Source of the DNA: Microcoleus sp. CAWBG506 | Lineage (GTDB): Bacteria; Cyanobacteriota; Cyanobacteriia; Cyanobacteriales; Microcoleaceae | Direction of reading: 5' to 3' | NCBI GenBank assembly: GCA_020883125.1 | Contig: JAHREW010000025.1 | Span: 30,748 to 94,747, forward strand | DNA length: 64,000 bases | Shown here: one piece after another, positions 53,213 through 61,628 of the stretch | How the letters are laid out: the number at the start of each line of letters is the position of its first letter | Numbering within the stretch: position 1 is the first letter of the stretch | Notes under the pieces: generated by a model | Databases searched by the model: none | The model's input: only the letters and a program-made list of their open reading frames with translations | What the model was told of the DNA's origin: nothing | Made by a program: the position numbers and the translations under genes

Positions 53213-53496
53213 TCTAAAAAATCGAGTTCACCCTTGTCTTGAAAAAGTTTCATCGGAACGACAGACGATATCCATGCAACCGGTCAGGATCGAACTAAGC
53301 TAAACTAAGCTTAAGTAAATGACTTGATATACTGATGACTATTTTTACTCTGCGATCAATCAAAAAAGACTTCGGCATCAAGGAACTCTTGACAAATGCC
53401 AGTTTCAGCCTGGATGAAGGCGATAAAGTCGGACTCATCGGCACTAACGGTTCCGGGAAATCAACGCTGCTGAAGATGATTGCGGGCTTGGAGTCG
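53213..53496. repeat. 284-bp direct repeat, left copy (ABC-F promoter and 5' end)
   Basis: Nearly identical to 56341-56623: starts TCTAAAAAATCGAGTTCACC, includes the ABC-F upstream region and its first 54 codons, and diverges after GGAGTCG. Sparse differences (for example AAAAAGTTTC against AAAAACTTTC) point to a recent duplication. The two copies flank a 2.84-kb accessory island. Confidence 0.93.
53335..53496 (+). pseudogene. 5' fragment of ABC-F ATPase gene
   Basis: Encodes the first 54 residues of the ABC-F protein at 56462, through Walker [17 protein letters not shown], then runs into unrelated sequence ([14 protein letters not shown]) and stops at 53562. It keeps the promoter and start codon and may still make a short useless peptide. 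Confidence 0.9.
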
Positions 53497-53791
53497 TTTG
53501 AGCGGTACAGAGAATTTCTTGACGGCGAATCGGGTTGTAAGTGCGATCGATCGCCCGTTTAGTGATTAGATCGACTGGTTTGCTGAGGATTGCTTCAAGT
53601 TCTTCCTGCATTTGGGCGCGATCGAGTAAACCCCAGTTGCTTTTCGGGCCAAAGGCAACTAGGATATCGATCTCGCTGTCTCCATGAAAGTCGTCTCGAA
53701 GGACGGAACCAAACAGAGAGAGTTCGATGATTTGCCTCTGTTGGTAGAATTTGGTGCTTTGGTCGATTGGTAGGGCGATCGATTTGAACAA
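53497..53791 (-). pseudogene. Broken MNT-domain nucleotidyltransferase (MntA-like antitoxin)
   Basis: Residues SLFGSVLRDDFHGDSEIDIL form the minimal nucleotidyltransferase motif GSx10(D/E)x(D/E), followed by [20 protein letters not shown] and QEILCTAQ. At TAQ the chain runs into the reverse strand of the ABC-F fragment, so the normal C-terminus and the HepT (HEPN toxin) partner that usually follows are gone. No ATG is in frame; a TTG at 53791 is the only visible start. MntA antitoxins AMPylate HepT; here only a fragment of the module remains. Confidence 0.75.
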
Positions 53792-53970
53792 ACAGTACGC
53801 AGTATAAAGGCATACTCGGTTTTATATCTATTTCTAAGTGTTTTGCTGGAAAATATTTGTTAAACTTCACACTTTACTTCACACTGTTGTTATATCCTAG
53901 TTATAGGGAACGATTATCGAGACTCTAGCTATGCTTAATTTCTTTGAAAACTCCAAAAAGGATGTAGAAA

Positions 53971-54768
53971 GTGGTTAATTACAATCCACTTACCGCACAG
54001 CCACCTGAAGAGGTACTGTTGAAGGATGCACCTCTGATTCGAGTGATTGCACAGGTGCGCTTTCCACCTATTCTCTCGATCGAGAAGAAAGATTTTGTGG
54101 GTTCATTTCAAGAGGCAATTAGAGAAAAATATCCTATCCTACAACCCGAACAAACTCAGACTTTTATATTTGGGCCTCAAGGTGTTGTACAACCAACTCT
54201 TCAACTAACTTGGCGTTTCATAGATACAGCAGATAGCTGGCGCGTATCTTTAGCGCCTAATTTTATGGCGCTTGAGACAACAAATTACTCTAGCCGTCGT
54301 GATTTTTTGGAACGTTTAGAACATTTGCTTATCGCATTTGAGCAAAGTTTTAATCCCCAAATTATTGAACGATTTGGATTGCGATATATCGACAGACTTA
54401 TTGGTCAAGATTTGCAAGACATATCATCACTTGTCAAGCCTGAGATAGCAGGACTTATGGGTGCTGAATTTATAGAAGATATTCATCAAACTATTAATGA
54501 ATCTTTGTTTGTAATTCCAAATAAAGGTGAGGAAATTATTGCAAGATGGGGACTTATACCTGGTGGTGTAACTTTTGCTCCCGATGCAATTGAACCTGTG
54601 GCTGAATCTAGCTGGATACTCGATATAGATATGTCCCTTTCAAAAAATCGAGAATTCTGTATTGAAGAGTTGATGAGTGAAGGACGGTGTTTTGCTGAAA
54701 GAATTTATACTTTCTTCCGCTGGGCAGTAAAAGATGACTTTTTGCGACGTTTTGGAGGTGAATTATGA
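53971..54768 (+). CDS. TIGR04255-family protein
   Basis: 265 residues from a GTG at 53971 with AAAAAGGA upstream. Pattern: LKDAPLIRVIAQVRFPPILS, then a mixed alpha/beta body with FGLRYIDRLIG and ending RIYTFFRWAVKDDFLRRFGG. This matches the sporadically distributed TIGR04255 family, whose function is unknown and whose members are often found in accessory or defence regions. A 15-codon open frame (ATG 53931 to TAA 53978) overlaps the start and could couple translation. First gene of a three-gene operon; its stop overlaps the next ATG. Confidence 0.8.
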   Translation: MVNYNPLTAQPPEEVLLKDAPLIRVIAQVRFPPILSIEKKDFVGSFQEAIREKYPILQPEQTQTFIFGPQGVVQPTLQLTWRFIDTADSWRVSLAPNFMALETTNYSSRRDFLERLEHLLIAFEQSFNPQIIERFGLRYIDRLIGQDLQDISSLVKPEIAGLMGAEFIEDIHQTINESLFVIPNKGEEIIARWGLIPGGVTFAPDAIEPVAESSWILDIDMSLSKNREFCIEELMSEGRCFAERIYTFFRWAVKDDFLRRFGGEL

Positions 54769-55448
54769 GCACTATGTTGAGTAAAAACCCTAATGAGCGA
54801 TCGAGTACCTCTGCCCTGGGAGCTATGAAACATTCAGATACTAATTCATCTATTGGTTCTATAATTTCGCTAGTTAGTTCGGGCACAACTGGTTCTAGAG
54901 TAAGTGACGATCGAGCGTTGTTAGCTGCTTTAGACAGGACGACCAGTGGGATTACTTTGCGAGCGACTGGCTCTCCAGAAGCAACGCAGAAATCTCTTAG
55001 CGAATTGAGAATATTAAGCGGGTTAACCTGGGAACAGCTTGCTAAATTATTCAATGTTTCACGCAGAAGCCTTCATTTTTGGGCAAGTGGGCAACCATTG
55101 TCTCGCTTTAATGAAGAACAGCTTAATCGATTGTTAGAGGCTATTCAATACATCGATAGAGGGAGTGCAAATCTCAATCGCAGTCTGTTACTGAAAGGCA
55201 GTAATGGCAATCAGTTTTTTGACCTACTCGTCGCAGGTAAATACAAGGAATTCAAGCAGATTGTTGGCATTGGTAATGCACCTCAAAAGCCACAATTAGG
55301 TTCTTTGTCTGAAGATGCACTTATGGCACGTCGGCCTCAGAATCCAGCGGCTCTGGTGGACGCTCTCCAAGAGCCTATCCATCGGGAGGTTGGACGATCA
55401 AGACCTGCTAGAGCAGCAAGGAGCCGAAAGAATAATAGTGGTCAATGA
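54765..55448 (+). CDS. HTH-domain protein, middle gene of the TIGR04255 operon
   Basis: 227 residues. ATG 54765 overlaps the preceding stop by four bases (ATGA), so translation is coupled. The N-terminal 75 residues are Ser/Thr-rich and look disordered. A helix-turn-helix lies at about 80-130 (LRILSGLTWEQLAKLFNVSR, then RSLHFWASGQPLSRFNEEQL), resembling XRE/Cro-type or phage-like regulators. The C-terminus is basic (GRSRPARAARSRKNN) and could contact nucleic acid. Probable DNA-binding partner or autoregulator of the operon. Confidence 0.75.
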   Translation: MSTMLSKNPNERSSTSALGAMKHSDTNSSIGSIISLVSSGTTGSRVSDDRALLAALDRTTSGITLRATGSPEATQKSLSELRILSGLTWEQLAKLFNVSRRSLHFWASGQPLSRFNEEQLNRLLEAIQYIDRGSANLNRSLLLKGSNGNQFFDLLVAGKYKEFKQIVGIGNAPQKPQLGSLSEDALMARRPQNPAALVDALQEPIHREVGRSRPARAARSRKNNSGQ

Positions 55449-56280
55449 TCATGGTGATGTTTTGATTCAGATGGTAGACACTGCTCTAAAAGAGTGGTGT
55501 CAGGGTGATTGTGTGCTTGGAGAACATTGGTTTGTCCATCGCTTTAATCCTCAACGCCCTTTGACATCTGACTCTGCTGAGGTTGCACAAGCAGAAACTG
55601 ATCTTGCAGAATCTGAGGTCAAGGGTTTTACCGTAGTTACACAAACCTGTGATATTGTTCGTACTTGTGATAAGCGTCCATTTGTTGAGGTCGTACCTCT
55701 TGTGGAAGTTGAGCCGACAAACTTGCATGAGATTCAACGAAGTAGACAGCCTCAATATGCTTATATTCCTGGGGTTGCAGAACTTAATCTTGTCGCGGAT
55801 CTCGATCGTGTAATGACAGTAGAAAAGGCTGTTGTGGCAGAATGGGAACGCAAACCCGGATGTCTTAACGATGAGGAGATTAGGCAACTTGGGCAAGCAC
55901 TGATACGGAAGCGTGCTCGATTTGCTTTCCCTGACGACTTCACTGACTTTGCTAAAAAGCTCCAAAATCGGCTACGCGATAAGCATGATAAATCCACCAA
56001 CGAAGGAGAAGCTCTTCGCGCTTTGCGTGAGATTAGAGTGGGGGCAGAACCTTCATGGAATAGCTGTGAAATCCGATTAATATTTTGGTTTGTCCGGGAC
56101 GAGAAACAGAATCAGTTTGAGGGAATAGGATGGGAGCAGTTTCTAAAACAGTGGTTGAAATTAATCCCTGAATCTGGACGATTCCAAAATGTGGAGGCTT
56201 CGGTAGTAGCTTTGGAAGACATGACAGCGAAGGAGTATGTTGAGAGCGATCGGCTAGATCTGGATCATTTATCCTCTTAA
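55438..56280 (+). CDS. Unknown protein with TQTCDIVR motif, third gene of the TIGR04255 operon
   Basis: About 280 residues. I prefer the GTG at 55438 (VVNDHGDVLIQMVDTALKEW), 14 bases after AAGGAG and overlapping the previous gene; ATG 55471 is the alternative. Notable is GFTVVTQTCDIVRTCDKRPF followed by EVVPLVEVEP, then a helical middle part and a C-terminal beta-rich segment (IRLIFWFVRDEKQNQF). Two cysteines in TCDIVRTC may bind metal. I do not recognise the family. Its tight coupling to the TIGR04255 and HTH genes suggests one functional module. Confidence 0.7.
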   Translation: MVNDHGDVLIQMVDTALKEWCQGDCVLGEHWFVHRFNPQRPLTSDSAEVAQAETDLAESEVKGFTVVTQTCDIVRTCDKRPFVEVVPLVEVEPTNLHEIQRSRQPQYAYIPGVAELNLVADLDRVMTVEKAVVAEWERKPGCLNDEEIRQLGQALIRKRARFAFPDDFTDFAKKLQNRLRDKHDKSTNEGEALRALREIRVGAEPSWNSCEIRLIFWFVRDEKQNQFEGIGWEQFLKQWLKLIPESGRFQNVEASVVALEDMTAKEYVESDRLDLDHLSS

Positions 56281-56340
56281 AATGGAGAATTAACGGTTTT
56301 AATAAGCGATTATTCTGAACATCACTTGACATTTATGTGC

Positions 56341-56623
56341 TCTAAAAAATCGAGTTCACCCTTGTCTTGAAAAACTTTCATCGGAACGACAGACGATATC
56401 CATGCAACCGGTCAGGATCGAACTAAGCTAAACTAAGCTAGGTAAATGAATTTATATACTCATGACTATTTTTACTCTGCGATCGATCAAAAAAGACTTC
56501 GGCATCAAGGAACTCTTGACAAATGCCAGTTTCAGCCTGGATGAAGGCGATAAAGTCGGACTCATCGGCACCAACGGTTCAGGGAAATCAACCCTGCTGA
56601 AGATGATTGCCGGTATGGAGTCG
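56341..56623. repeat. 284-bp direct repeat, right copy
   Basis: Counterpart of 53213-53496. It is the promoter and first 54 codons of the intact ABC-F gene. Recombination between the copies would delete the island and restore a single intact gene. Confidence 0.93.
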
Positions 56624-58384
56624 ATCGACTCTGGCGATCGCTGGGTCAATCCCGGCGCTACAATTGTTTATCTCCCCCAACAGCCAGATTTAGACGAAAG
56701 TCACACAGTCTTAGAGCAAGTATTTGCCGACAGTGGCGAACAAATGGCTTTGGTACGCGAATACGAGGAGATTTCCGATAAATTGTCCCACCACCAAGGC
56801 GATACAGACAAGTTGATGGCGCGTCTGTCTGCGGTGTCTGAACGCATTGATGAGGTGGATGCGTGGGATTTGGAAACTAAGGCTAAATTGATTTTGACTA
56901 AGTTGGGAATTGAGGATTTTGATGCCAAAATTGGCGATTTGTCCGGCGGCTATCGCAAGCGAATTGCCTTAGCAACAGCTTTACTTTCGGAACCGGATGT
57001 GTTGCTAATGGATGAACCGACTAACCACTTGGATGCGCTGTCTGTCGAATGGTTGCAGAACTATTTGAACGGCTATCGCGGTGCTTTGTTGCTGATTACG
57101 CACGATCGCTATTTTCTCGATCGCGTCACCAATCGCATTCTAGAGATCGATCGGGGCGACCTTTTCAATTATAGTGGCAATTACGCCTACTACTTGGAGA
57201 AAAAAGCCTTAGCCGAAGAATCCGCCGCCAGCACTCAGCGCAAATTTTCGGGAGTATTGCGGCGTGAGTTGGAATGGCTCAAGAAGGGGCCGAAGGCGCG
57301 CAGTACCAAGCAAAAAGCTCGGATCGATCGCATTAAAGATATGCGCGCAGAAGAGTTCAAAACCGCCAATGGCAAAGTCGAGATTGCTACAGCCGGCCGC
57401 CGGATTGGTAAGAAAGTTGTTGAGTTACTGAATATCCGTAAAGCTTACGGCGATCGCACTTTAATTAAAGATTTTACCTACAATTTCACTCCAGAAGACC
57501 GGATTGGGATTATTGGCTGCAATGGTGCCGGAAAATCGACGCTGATGGATATCATCACCGGACGAATTCAGCCGGATTCTGGTACTGTAGAAATTGGAAC
57601 AACGATTCATATCGGTTATTTTGACCAGCATTCGGAGGATTTGACACCAAACGAAGACCAGCGAGTGATTGAATACCTCAAAAGTGTCGCGGAATTGGTG
57701 AAAACTGCCGATGGAGAAATCATTACTGCTTCTCAAATGTTGGAGAAGTTTCTGTTTCCGCCGATTCAACAGTATGCACCGATTAGCAAACTTTCGGGCG
57801 GGGAAAAGCGCCGATTATTTTTGTTGAAAGTGTTGATGAGTGCGCCGAATTTGCTGATTTTGGATGAACCCACAAACGACTTGGATGTCCAGACTTTGGC
57901 GGTGTTGGAAGATTATCTGGAAGACTTCAACGGCTGTGTAATTGTAGTATCTCACGATCGCTATTTTCTCGATCGCACAATTGACATGGTATTCTCCTTA
58001 GAACCGGGTGGTAACTTACGTTTGTATCCAGGCAATTATTCGGTGTATTTGGATCACAAAAAAGCCGAAGAAGCCAAGGAACTTAAAGCACAAAAAAATC
58101 CAGGTAAACTACCACAAGCAACTGAATCTAACAATCCTAAAGTCGAAGCTCAACCTCCAAAACCGAATAAGCTTTCGTTTAATGAAAAGCGGGAATACGA
58201 AAAGTTAGAAGCTAAAATTCCGCAATTGGAAGCTGAAAAAGCAGAGATTGAGCAGATTTTGTCTCTAAATTATCCGAGTGGGTTTGGTGAGGTGAAAAAG
58301 TTATCTGAACGTTTGGGTAAATTGAATCAAGAGATTGAAAAAGCAACAGAAAAATGGATGGAATTAGCGGAAAGGGTGGGTTAG
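56462..58384 (+). CDS. ABC-F family ATPase (Uup-like)
   Basis: 640 residues, two ABC domains without membrane segments. Domain 1: Walker [10 protein letters not shown], signature LSGGYRKRIALA, Walker B VLLMDEPTNHLD. An interdomain arm (about 240-300) follows. Domain 2: GCNGAGKST, LSGGEKRRLFLLK, LLILDEPTNDLD. A C-terminal Pro-rich linker and coiled coil (about 555-635, EAEKAEIEQILSLNYPSGF) are typical of Uup. Such proteins act on the ribosome or on DNA-linked processes; Uup protects translation and limits transposon excision in E. coli. Its 5' end has been duplicated upstream. Confidence 0.93.
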   Translation: MTIFTLRSIKKDFGIKELLTNASFSLDEGDKVGLIGTNGSGKSTLLKMIAGMESIDSGDRWVNPGATIVYLPQQPDLDESHTVLEQVFADSGEQMALVREYEEISDKLSHHQGDTDKLMARLSAVSERIDEVDAWDLETKAKLILTKLGIEDFDAKIGDLSGGYRKRIALATALLSEPDVLLMDEPTNHLDALSVEWLQNYLNGYRGALLLITHDRYFLDRVTNRILEIDRGDLFNYSGNYAYYLEKKALAEESAASTQRKFSGVLRRELEWLKKGPKARSTKQKARIDRIKDMRAEEFKTANGKVEIATAGRRIGKKVVELLNIRKAYGDRTLIKDFTYNFTPEDRIGIIGCNGAGKSTLMDIITGRIQPDSGTVEIGTTIHIGYFDQHSEDLTPNEDQRVIEYLKSVAELVKTADGEIITASQMLEKFLFPPIQQYAPISKLSGGEKRRLFLLKVLMSAPNLLILDEPTNDLDVQTLAVLEDYLEDFNGCVIVVSHDRYFLDRTIDMVFSLEPGGNLRLYPGNYSVYLDHKKAEEAKELKAQKNPGKLPQATESNNPKVEAQPPKPNKLSFNEKREYEKLEAKIPQLEAEKAEIEQILSLNYPSGFGEVKKLSERLGKLNQEIEKATEKWMELAERVG

Positions 58385-58395
58385 AGATAAACGAA

Positions 58396-58460
58396 GGACA
58401 CGGCAGTGCCGTGTCCCTACAATTGATCGTGGTAGGGACACGGCATTGCCGTGTCCTCTA
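58396..58460. repeat. GGACACGGCAGTGCC palindromic repeat
   Basis: GGACACGGCAGTGCCGTGTC and, after a short spacer, GGGACACGGCATTGCCGTGT: two adjacent palindromes of one dispersed element, also present at 46991-47052. Confidence 0.8.
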
Positions 58461-58508
58461 TGTCATTCCAATGCAAATGGAATTAATATCACAGAATAAC
58501 TAGATATC

Positions 58509-59627
58509 ATGCTAAGACGAATATACATTGACAATTTTCGCTGTCTGGTAAACTTTGAACTTGACTTTGATGCAATTAATCTATTTCTAGGTGCTAACGG
58601 TTCGGGTAAATCGACTGTTTTTGAAGTGTTGCAGAAAATCCAAGCATTGGTCAGCGGCGACAGTAAGGTAGAAGGAATTTTCAAACCAGCGGACTTCACC
58701 CGCTGGCAAACCTTAAAAATTCAGCGTTTCGAGCTAGAAATTCTCGGTAATGGCGGCTCCTACACATATCAATTACAAATCGATTACTATCAAGATAAAT
58801 GTCGTGTTAGGTACGAGCGTCTATTTTTTGATAACCAGCCTTTACTGATATTTGAATTCGGCGAAGTTCAACTCTATCGAGATGATTATTCACCAGGCCC
58901 GAAATACCCCTTTGACTGGTCGCAATCTATTCTGCCTTCATTAATGCCAAGAAACGACAACACGAAGTTAACTTGGTTTAGAGAACGAATGGCGCGATTT
59001 ATCATCGTGCAAGTTGTTCCCAGCTTGATGGTTGATGAAAGTAGCCAAGAACAAATGCGTTTGACTCCTAAGATGGAAAATTTTGTTTCTTGGTATCGCT
59101 ACTTATCTGAAGATCAAGGTAAAGTTGCTGAAATTGGCAATATTTTAAAAGATGTTTTGAATGGATTCAACAATTTTAAGTTTGAGCGAGTCAGCGAAGA
59201 TAATTTGGTGTTAAAACTGCGGTTTTCAGGAGAAGAAGATAACAGCAAGCCAATTGAATATCGTCTCAGAGAATTGTCGGAAGGACAAAAAACATTAGTG
59301 GCTTTATACGCGCTGATTCACGGTACAAAATCTGAAGACTATACTGTGTGGATTGATGAACCAGAAAACTTTTTAGCATTGCCAGAAATTCAACCCTGGC
59401 TGATTGAGATTTATGACCTTTGTAACGAGGGAAAACTTCAATCTTTACTAATTTCTCACCATCCTGAGTTAATCAACTATCTTTTAGCTTCACCAATTGG
59501 CTATTGGTTTGAACGTCAAAGCAATGCTGCTGTTCGAGTCAAACGAATTAGCAATGAAGTAGCTGACAATTCGGGATTGCCAGTTTCTGAACTAATTGCA
59601 CGGGGATGGTTGAATGAGTCAGCGTAG
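58509..59627 (+). CDS. AAA/SMC-type ATPase of a two-gene system
   Basis: 372 residues. N-terminal IYIDNFRCLVNFELDF and Walker A GANGSGKST (28-36). A middle insertion carries the variable region. The signature-like LRELSEGQKTLVALYALI is near residue 255, Walker B TVWIDEPENFLALPEIQP follows, and LLISHHPELINYL is the switch His. This is the OLD/AAA15-type ATPase arrangement without its own nuclease domain. The next gene starts 14 bases before its stop and encodes a TOPRIM-like protein, so the two form a split ATPase-nuclease system of the kind used in phage defence (OLD, Gabija and PARIS are relatives by architecture). Confidence 0.85.
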   Translation: MLRRIYIDNFRCLVNFELDFDAINLFLGANGSGKSTVFEVLQKIQALVSGDSKVEGIFKPADFTRWQTLKIQRFELEILGNGGSYTYQLQIDYYQDKCRVRYERLFFDNQPLLIFEFGEVQLYRDDYSPGPKYPFDWSQSILPSLMPRNDNTKLTWFRERMARFIIVQVVPSLMVDESSQEQMRLTPKMENFVSWYRYLSEDQGKVAEIGNILKDVLNGFNNFKFERVSEDNLVLKLRFSGEEDNSKPIEYRLRELSEGQKTLVALYALIHGTKSEDYTVWIDEPENFLALPEIQPWLIEIYDLCNEGKLQSLLISHHPELINYLLASPIGYWFERQSNAAVRVKRISNEVADNSGLPVSELIARGWLNESA

Positions 59628-60171
59628 AGTTCAGATTGTCATTCTCTGCGAGGACAGACAGCAGGAGGTTTTTGCGCGTTATTTCCTAAAAAAGCGAGGT
59701 TTTAGAGGTCAATTTCGGGCTAATATTTGTCCGGCTGGTAGCCAATCTGGAGAACAGTATGTACGCACTCAGTATCCGGTGGAAGTGAAAGCTTATCGCC
59801 AGAATAAAAACCGGGTGTCGATCGGATTAGTGGTGTTAATTGATGCAGATATCGGTACGCTACAAGATAGATTAAGTCAGTTAGCTAGTATACTTGATCT
59901 AGATGCTCAGGATAAGAGGCGATTGGATGAGGCGATCGCAATTTTTGTTCCCAAGCGCAATATTGAAACTTGGATACACTACTTGCAAGGAGAAAGTGTG
60001 AATGAGGAGGATGCTTATGCAAAATATGAGAAAAATGAAGCTGTTTGTAAAACCTATGTTGAGGATTTAGCCGATCGATGTTATTCTCAAGATTTACCAG
60101 AAGATGCGCCGCGATCGCTTCAGGCAGCTTGTGGGGAATTACAGCGGCTGTTATCACTTTTAGAGCAATGA
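59614..60171 (+). CDS. TOPRIM-like nuclease partner of the AAA ATPase
   Basis: 185 residues, overlapping the ATPase gene by 14 bases. TOPRIM-like acidic residues: E13 in VILCEDRQQEVFARYFL and D77/D79 in VVLIDADIGTLQ, followed by FVPKRNIETWIHYLQG, where NIExW is seen in DUF4276/OLD-type TOPRIM proteins. Metal-dependent nucleic-acid cleavage activated by the ATPase is the likely role (inference). It is shorter than the DUF4435 partner of PARIS. Confidence 0.75.
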   Translation: MSQRRVQIVILCEDRQQEVFARYFLKKRGFRGQFRANICPAGSQSGEQYVRTQYPVEVKAYRQNKNRVSIGLVVLIDADIGTLQDRLSQLASILDLDAQDKRRLDEAIAIFVPKRNIETWIHYLQGESVNEEDAYAKYEKNEAVCKTYVEDLADRCYSQDLPEDAPRSLQAACGELQRLLSLLEQ

Positions 60172-60261
60172 GTTAAAGATTGGAGACGATATTAGACTTA
60201 TATTTGCTTCCTTGACAAGCCCCTGGATTGATCCGTCGGGTCGATTCTTCAATTATAAAAT

Positions 60262-60903
60262 CTAAAATCGATTGACTGCCTTTGCTGTCATCATGCCCCA
60301 AAACCAATCGATTTTGTATCGTTCGTTAGCGCAGCCCTCGGAGAGGATCGCAATTTCTTGCAATCCTTCATCTTCCATCATCCCTTGAAACTCAGCCACT
60401 CCATAGGTTCGCAAATGAGCGGGGTTGAAACACCGCAGGAAAAAGTCACAAACTTTGCAAGTTAAATAATCATAACACCAATCTGTAATCACTAGACGAC
60501 CATTGGGTTTGAGGACTCGTTTTGCTTCTTGGAGTGCCTGGGATGGAGATCGAAAGAAATGAAATGCGCTGGTTGATACTACTATATCAAAATAGTTGCT
60601 GGCAAAGAGCAGGTTGTCAGCGCTACCTAGTTTTAAATCCACAGATTCCGGTAGTTTCTGTTTGGCAATTTCCAGCATTTCGGCACTAGCATCAATTCCG
60701 ACAACCTCTGATTCTGGGGCTACCTGCAACAGACGCTGGATTAAAGAACCCGTTCCACAACCAAGGTCTAAAATACGCTCTCCTGGGTTAATTTCTAGAC
60801 GGTTGAGTGTTTCTTCAACAGTCGCATTTACATAAAATGACCAGCGACGATCGTATTGCTCTGCAAGTCTAGCATACTCTTTTTGAATAGGGTCTGAATA
60901 CAT
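60262..60903 (-). CDS. SAM-dependent methyltransferase, class I
   Basis: 213 residues. SAM site ILDLGCGTGSLIQRLLQ with acidic loop VVGIDASAEML, motif II-like FDIVVSTSAFHFFR and LKPNGRLVITDW. UbiE/Methyltransf_11 type, small-molecule substrate unknown. Single minus-strand gene with the ATG at 60903. Confidence 0.88.
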   Translation of the reverse strand: MYSDPIQKEYARLAEQYDRRWSFYVNATVEETLNRLEINPGERILDLGCGTGSLIQRLLQVAPESEVVGIDASAEMLEIAKQKLPESVDLKLGSADNLLFASNYFDIVVSTSAFHFFRSPSQALQEAKRVLKPNGRLVITDWCYDYLTCKVCDFFLRCFNPAHLRTYGVAEFQGMMEDEGLQEIAILSEGCANERYKIDWFWGMMTAKAVNRF

Positions 60904-61040
60904 AATTTTTAATATTTAAGCAAAGGTGGTGTCCACTGATTCCTCACCCAAAATACGCAGATCCCGGACTTTGGAAAGAAGTTCGGGATCTGACACAATA
61001 GAAGTTTACGTTTAGTTTGAGCGACGTACTTATCTATTAT

Positions 61041-61487
61041 CTAATTACCAAAAGCATCCTTGATGCTATCAACAGTGCGCTCAACAGCATTCTTGGTATT
61101 GTCTACTGCTTTTTGAGTCCGGGCGGAATCTTCTTCTGCTCTTTTCTCAATGGTGGTCGCATCTTTTTTGGCTTTGCGCTCTGCGACACTACCGTCTTCG
61201 GTTGCTCGATCGACTTTAGCTGCATTACTCTTGGCTGCTTCCTTCACCTTATCTTCCGTGTCTCGGATGAAATTCTTGGCTCGTCCCGCATCTGTACTGG
61301 CTTTATCTTGAATTTTATCGCCCTGGTCTGCTGCTGCGATCGAATTTGCAAAAGGGGCGGCCATTGCTGAGGTGTTGGAGAAAAACGCACCTTGCCAAAC
61401 AACGGCGATCGCCGACAGACAAAGCACAGTTGCAGCCATCCAGCGTCTAGCAGTCGAAAACCGCTTCGTCAAGTAATTCAGCTTCAT
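61041..61487 (-). CDS. Secreted helical repeat protein, LEA/apolipoprotein-like
   Basis: 148 residues. Signal peptide of about 43 residues (WMAATVLCLSAIAVVWQGAF, cleavage near AMAAP). The rest is hydrophilic and rich in Ala, Lys, Glu and Asp, with an 11-residue periodicity (DKVKEAAKSNAAKVDRATED), like late-embryogenesis or CsbD-type stress proteins. Probably periplasmic and disordered or amphipathic; function unknown. Confidence 0.7.
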   Translation of the reverse strand: MKLNYLTKRFSTARRWMAATVLCLSAIAVVWQGAFFSNTSAMAAPFANSIAAADQGDKIQDKASTDAGRAKNFIRDTEDKVKEAAKSNAAKVDRATEDGSVAERKAKKDATTIEKRAEEDSARTQKAVDNTKNAVERTVDSIKDAFGN

Positions 61488-61628
61488 AAAAATACCATCT
61501 CTATCAGGTTTAGCCTCCTATTTGTAATCGATTTTACCGATCGCCTCAATCTTTCCCCAGATAGAGGTTTTTAGGCCATCGCTGGTTAAAGGAATTCACT
61601 ATTTTGATAGATGGTGATTGTGGTCATT

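Noticed and set aside
53595..53870. Frame with an ATG upstream of the MNT fragment
   Set aside because: It is out of frame with the GSVLRDDF motif and reads as random sequence.
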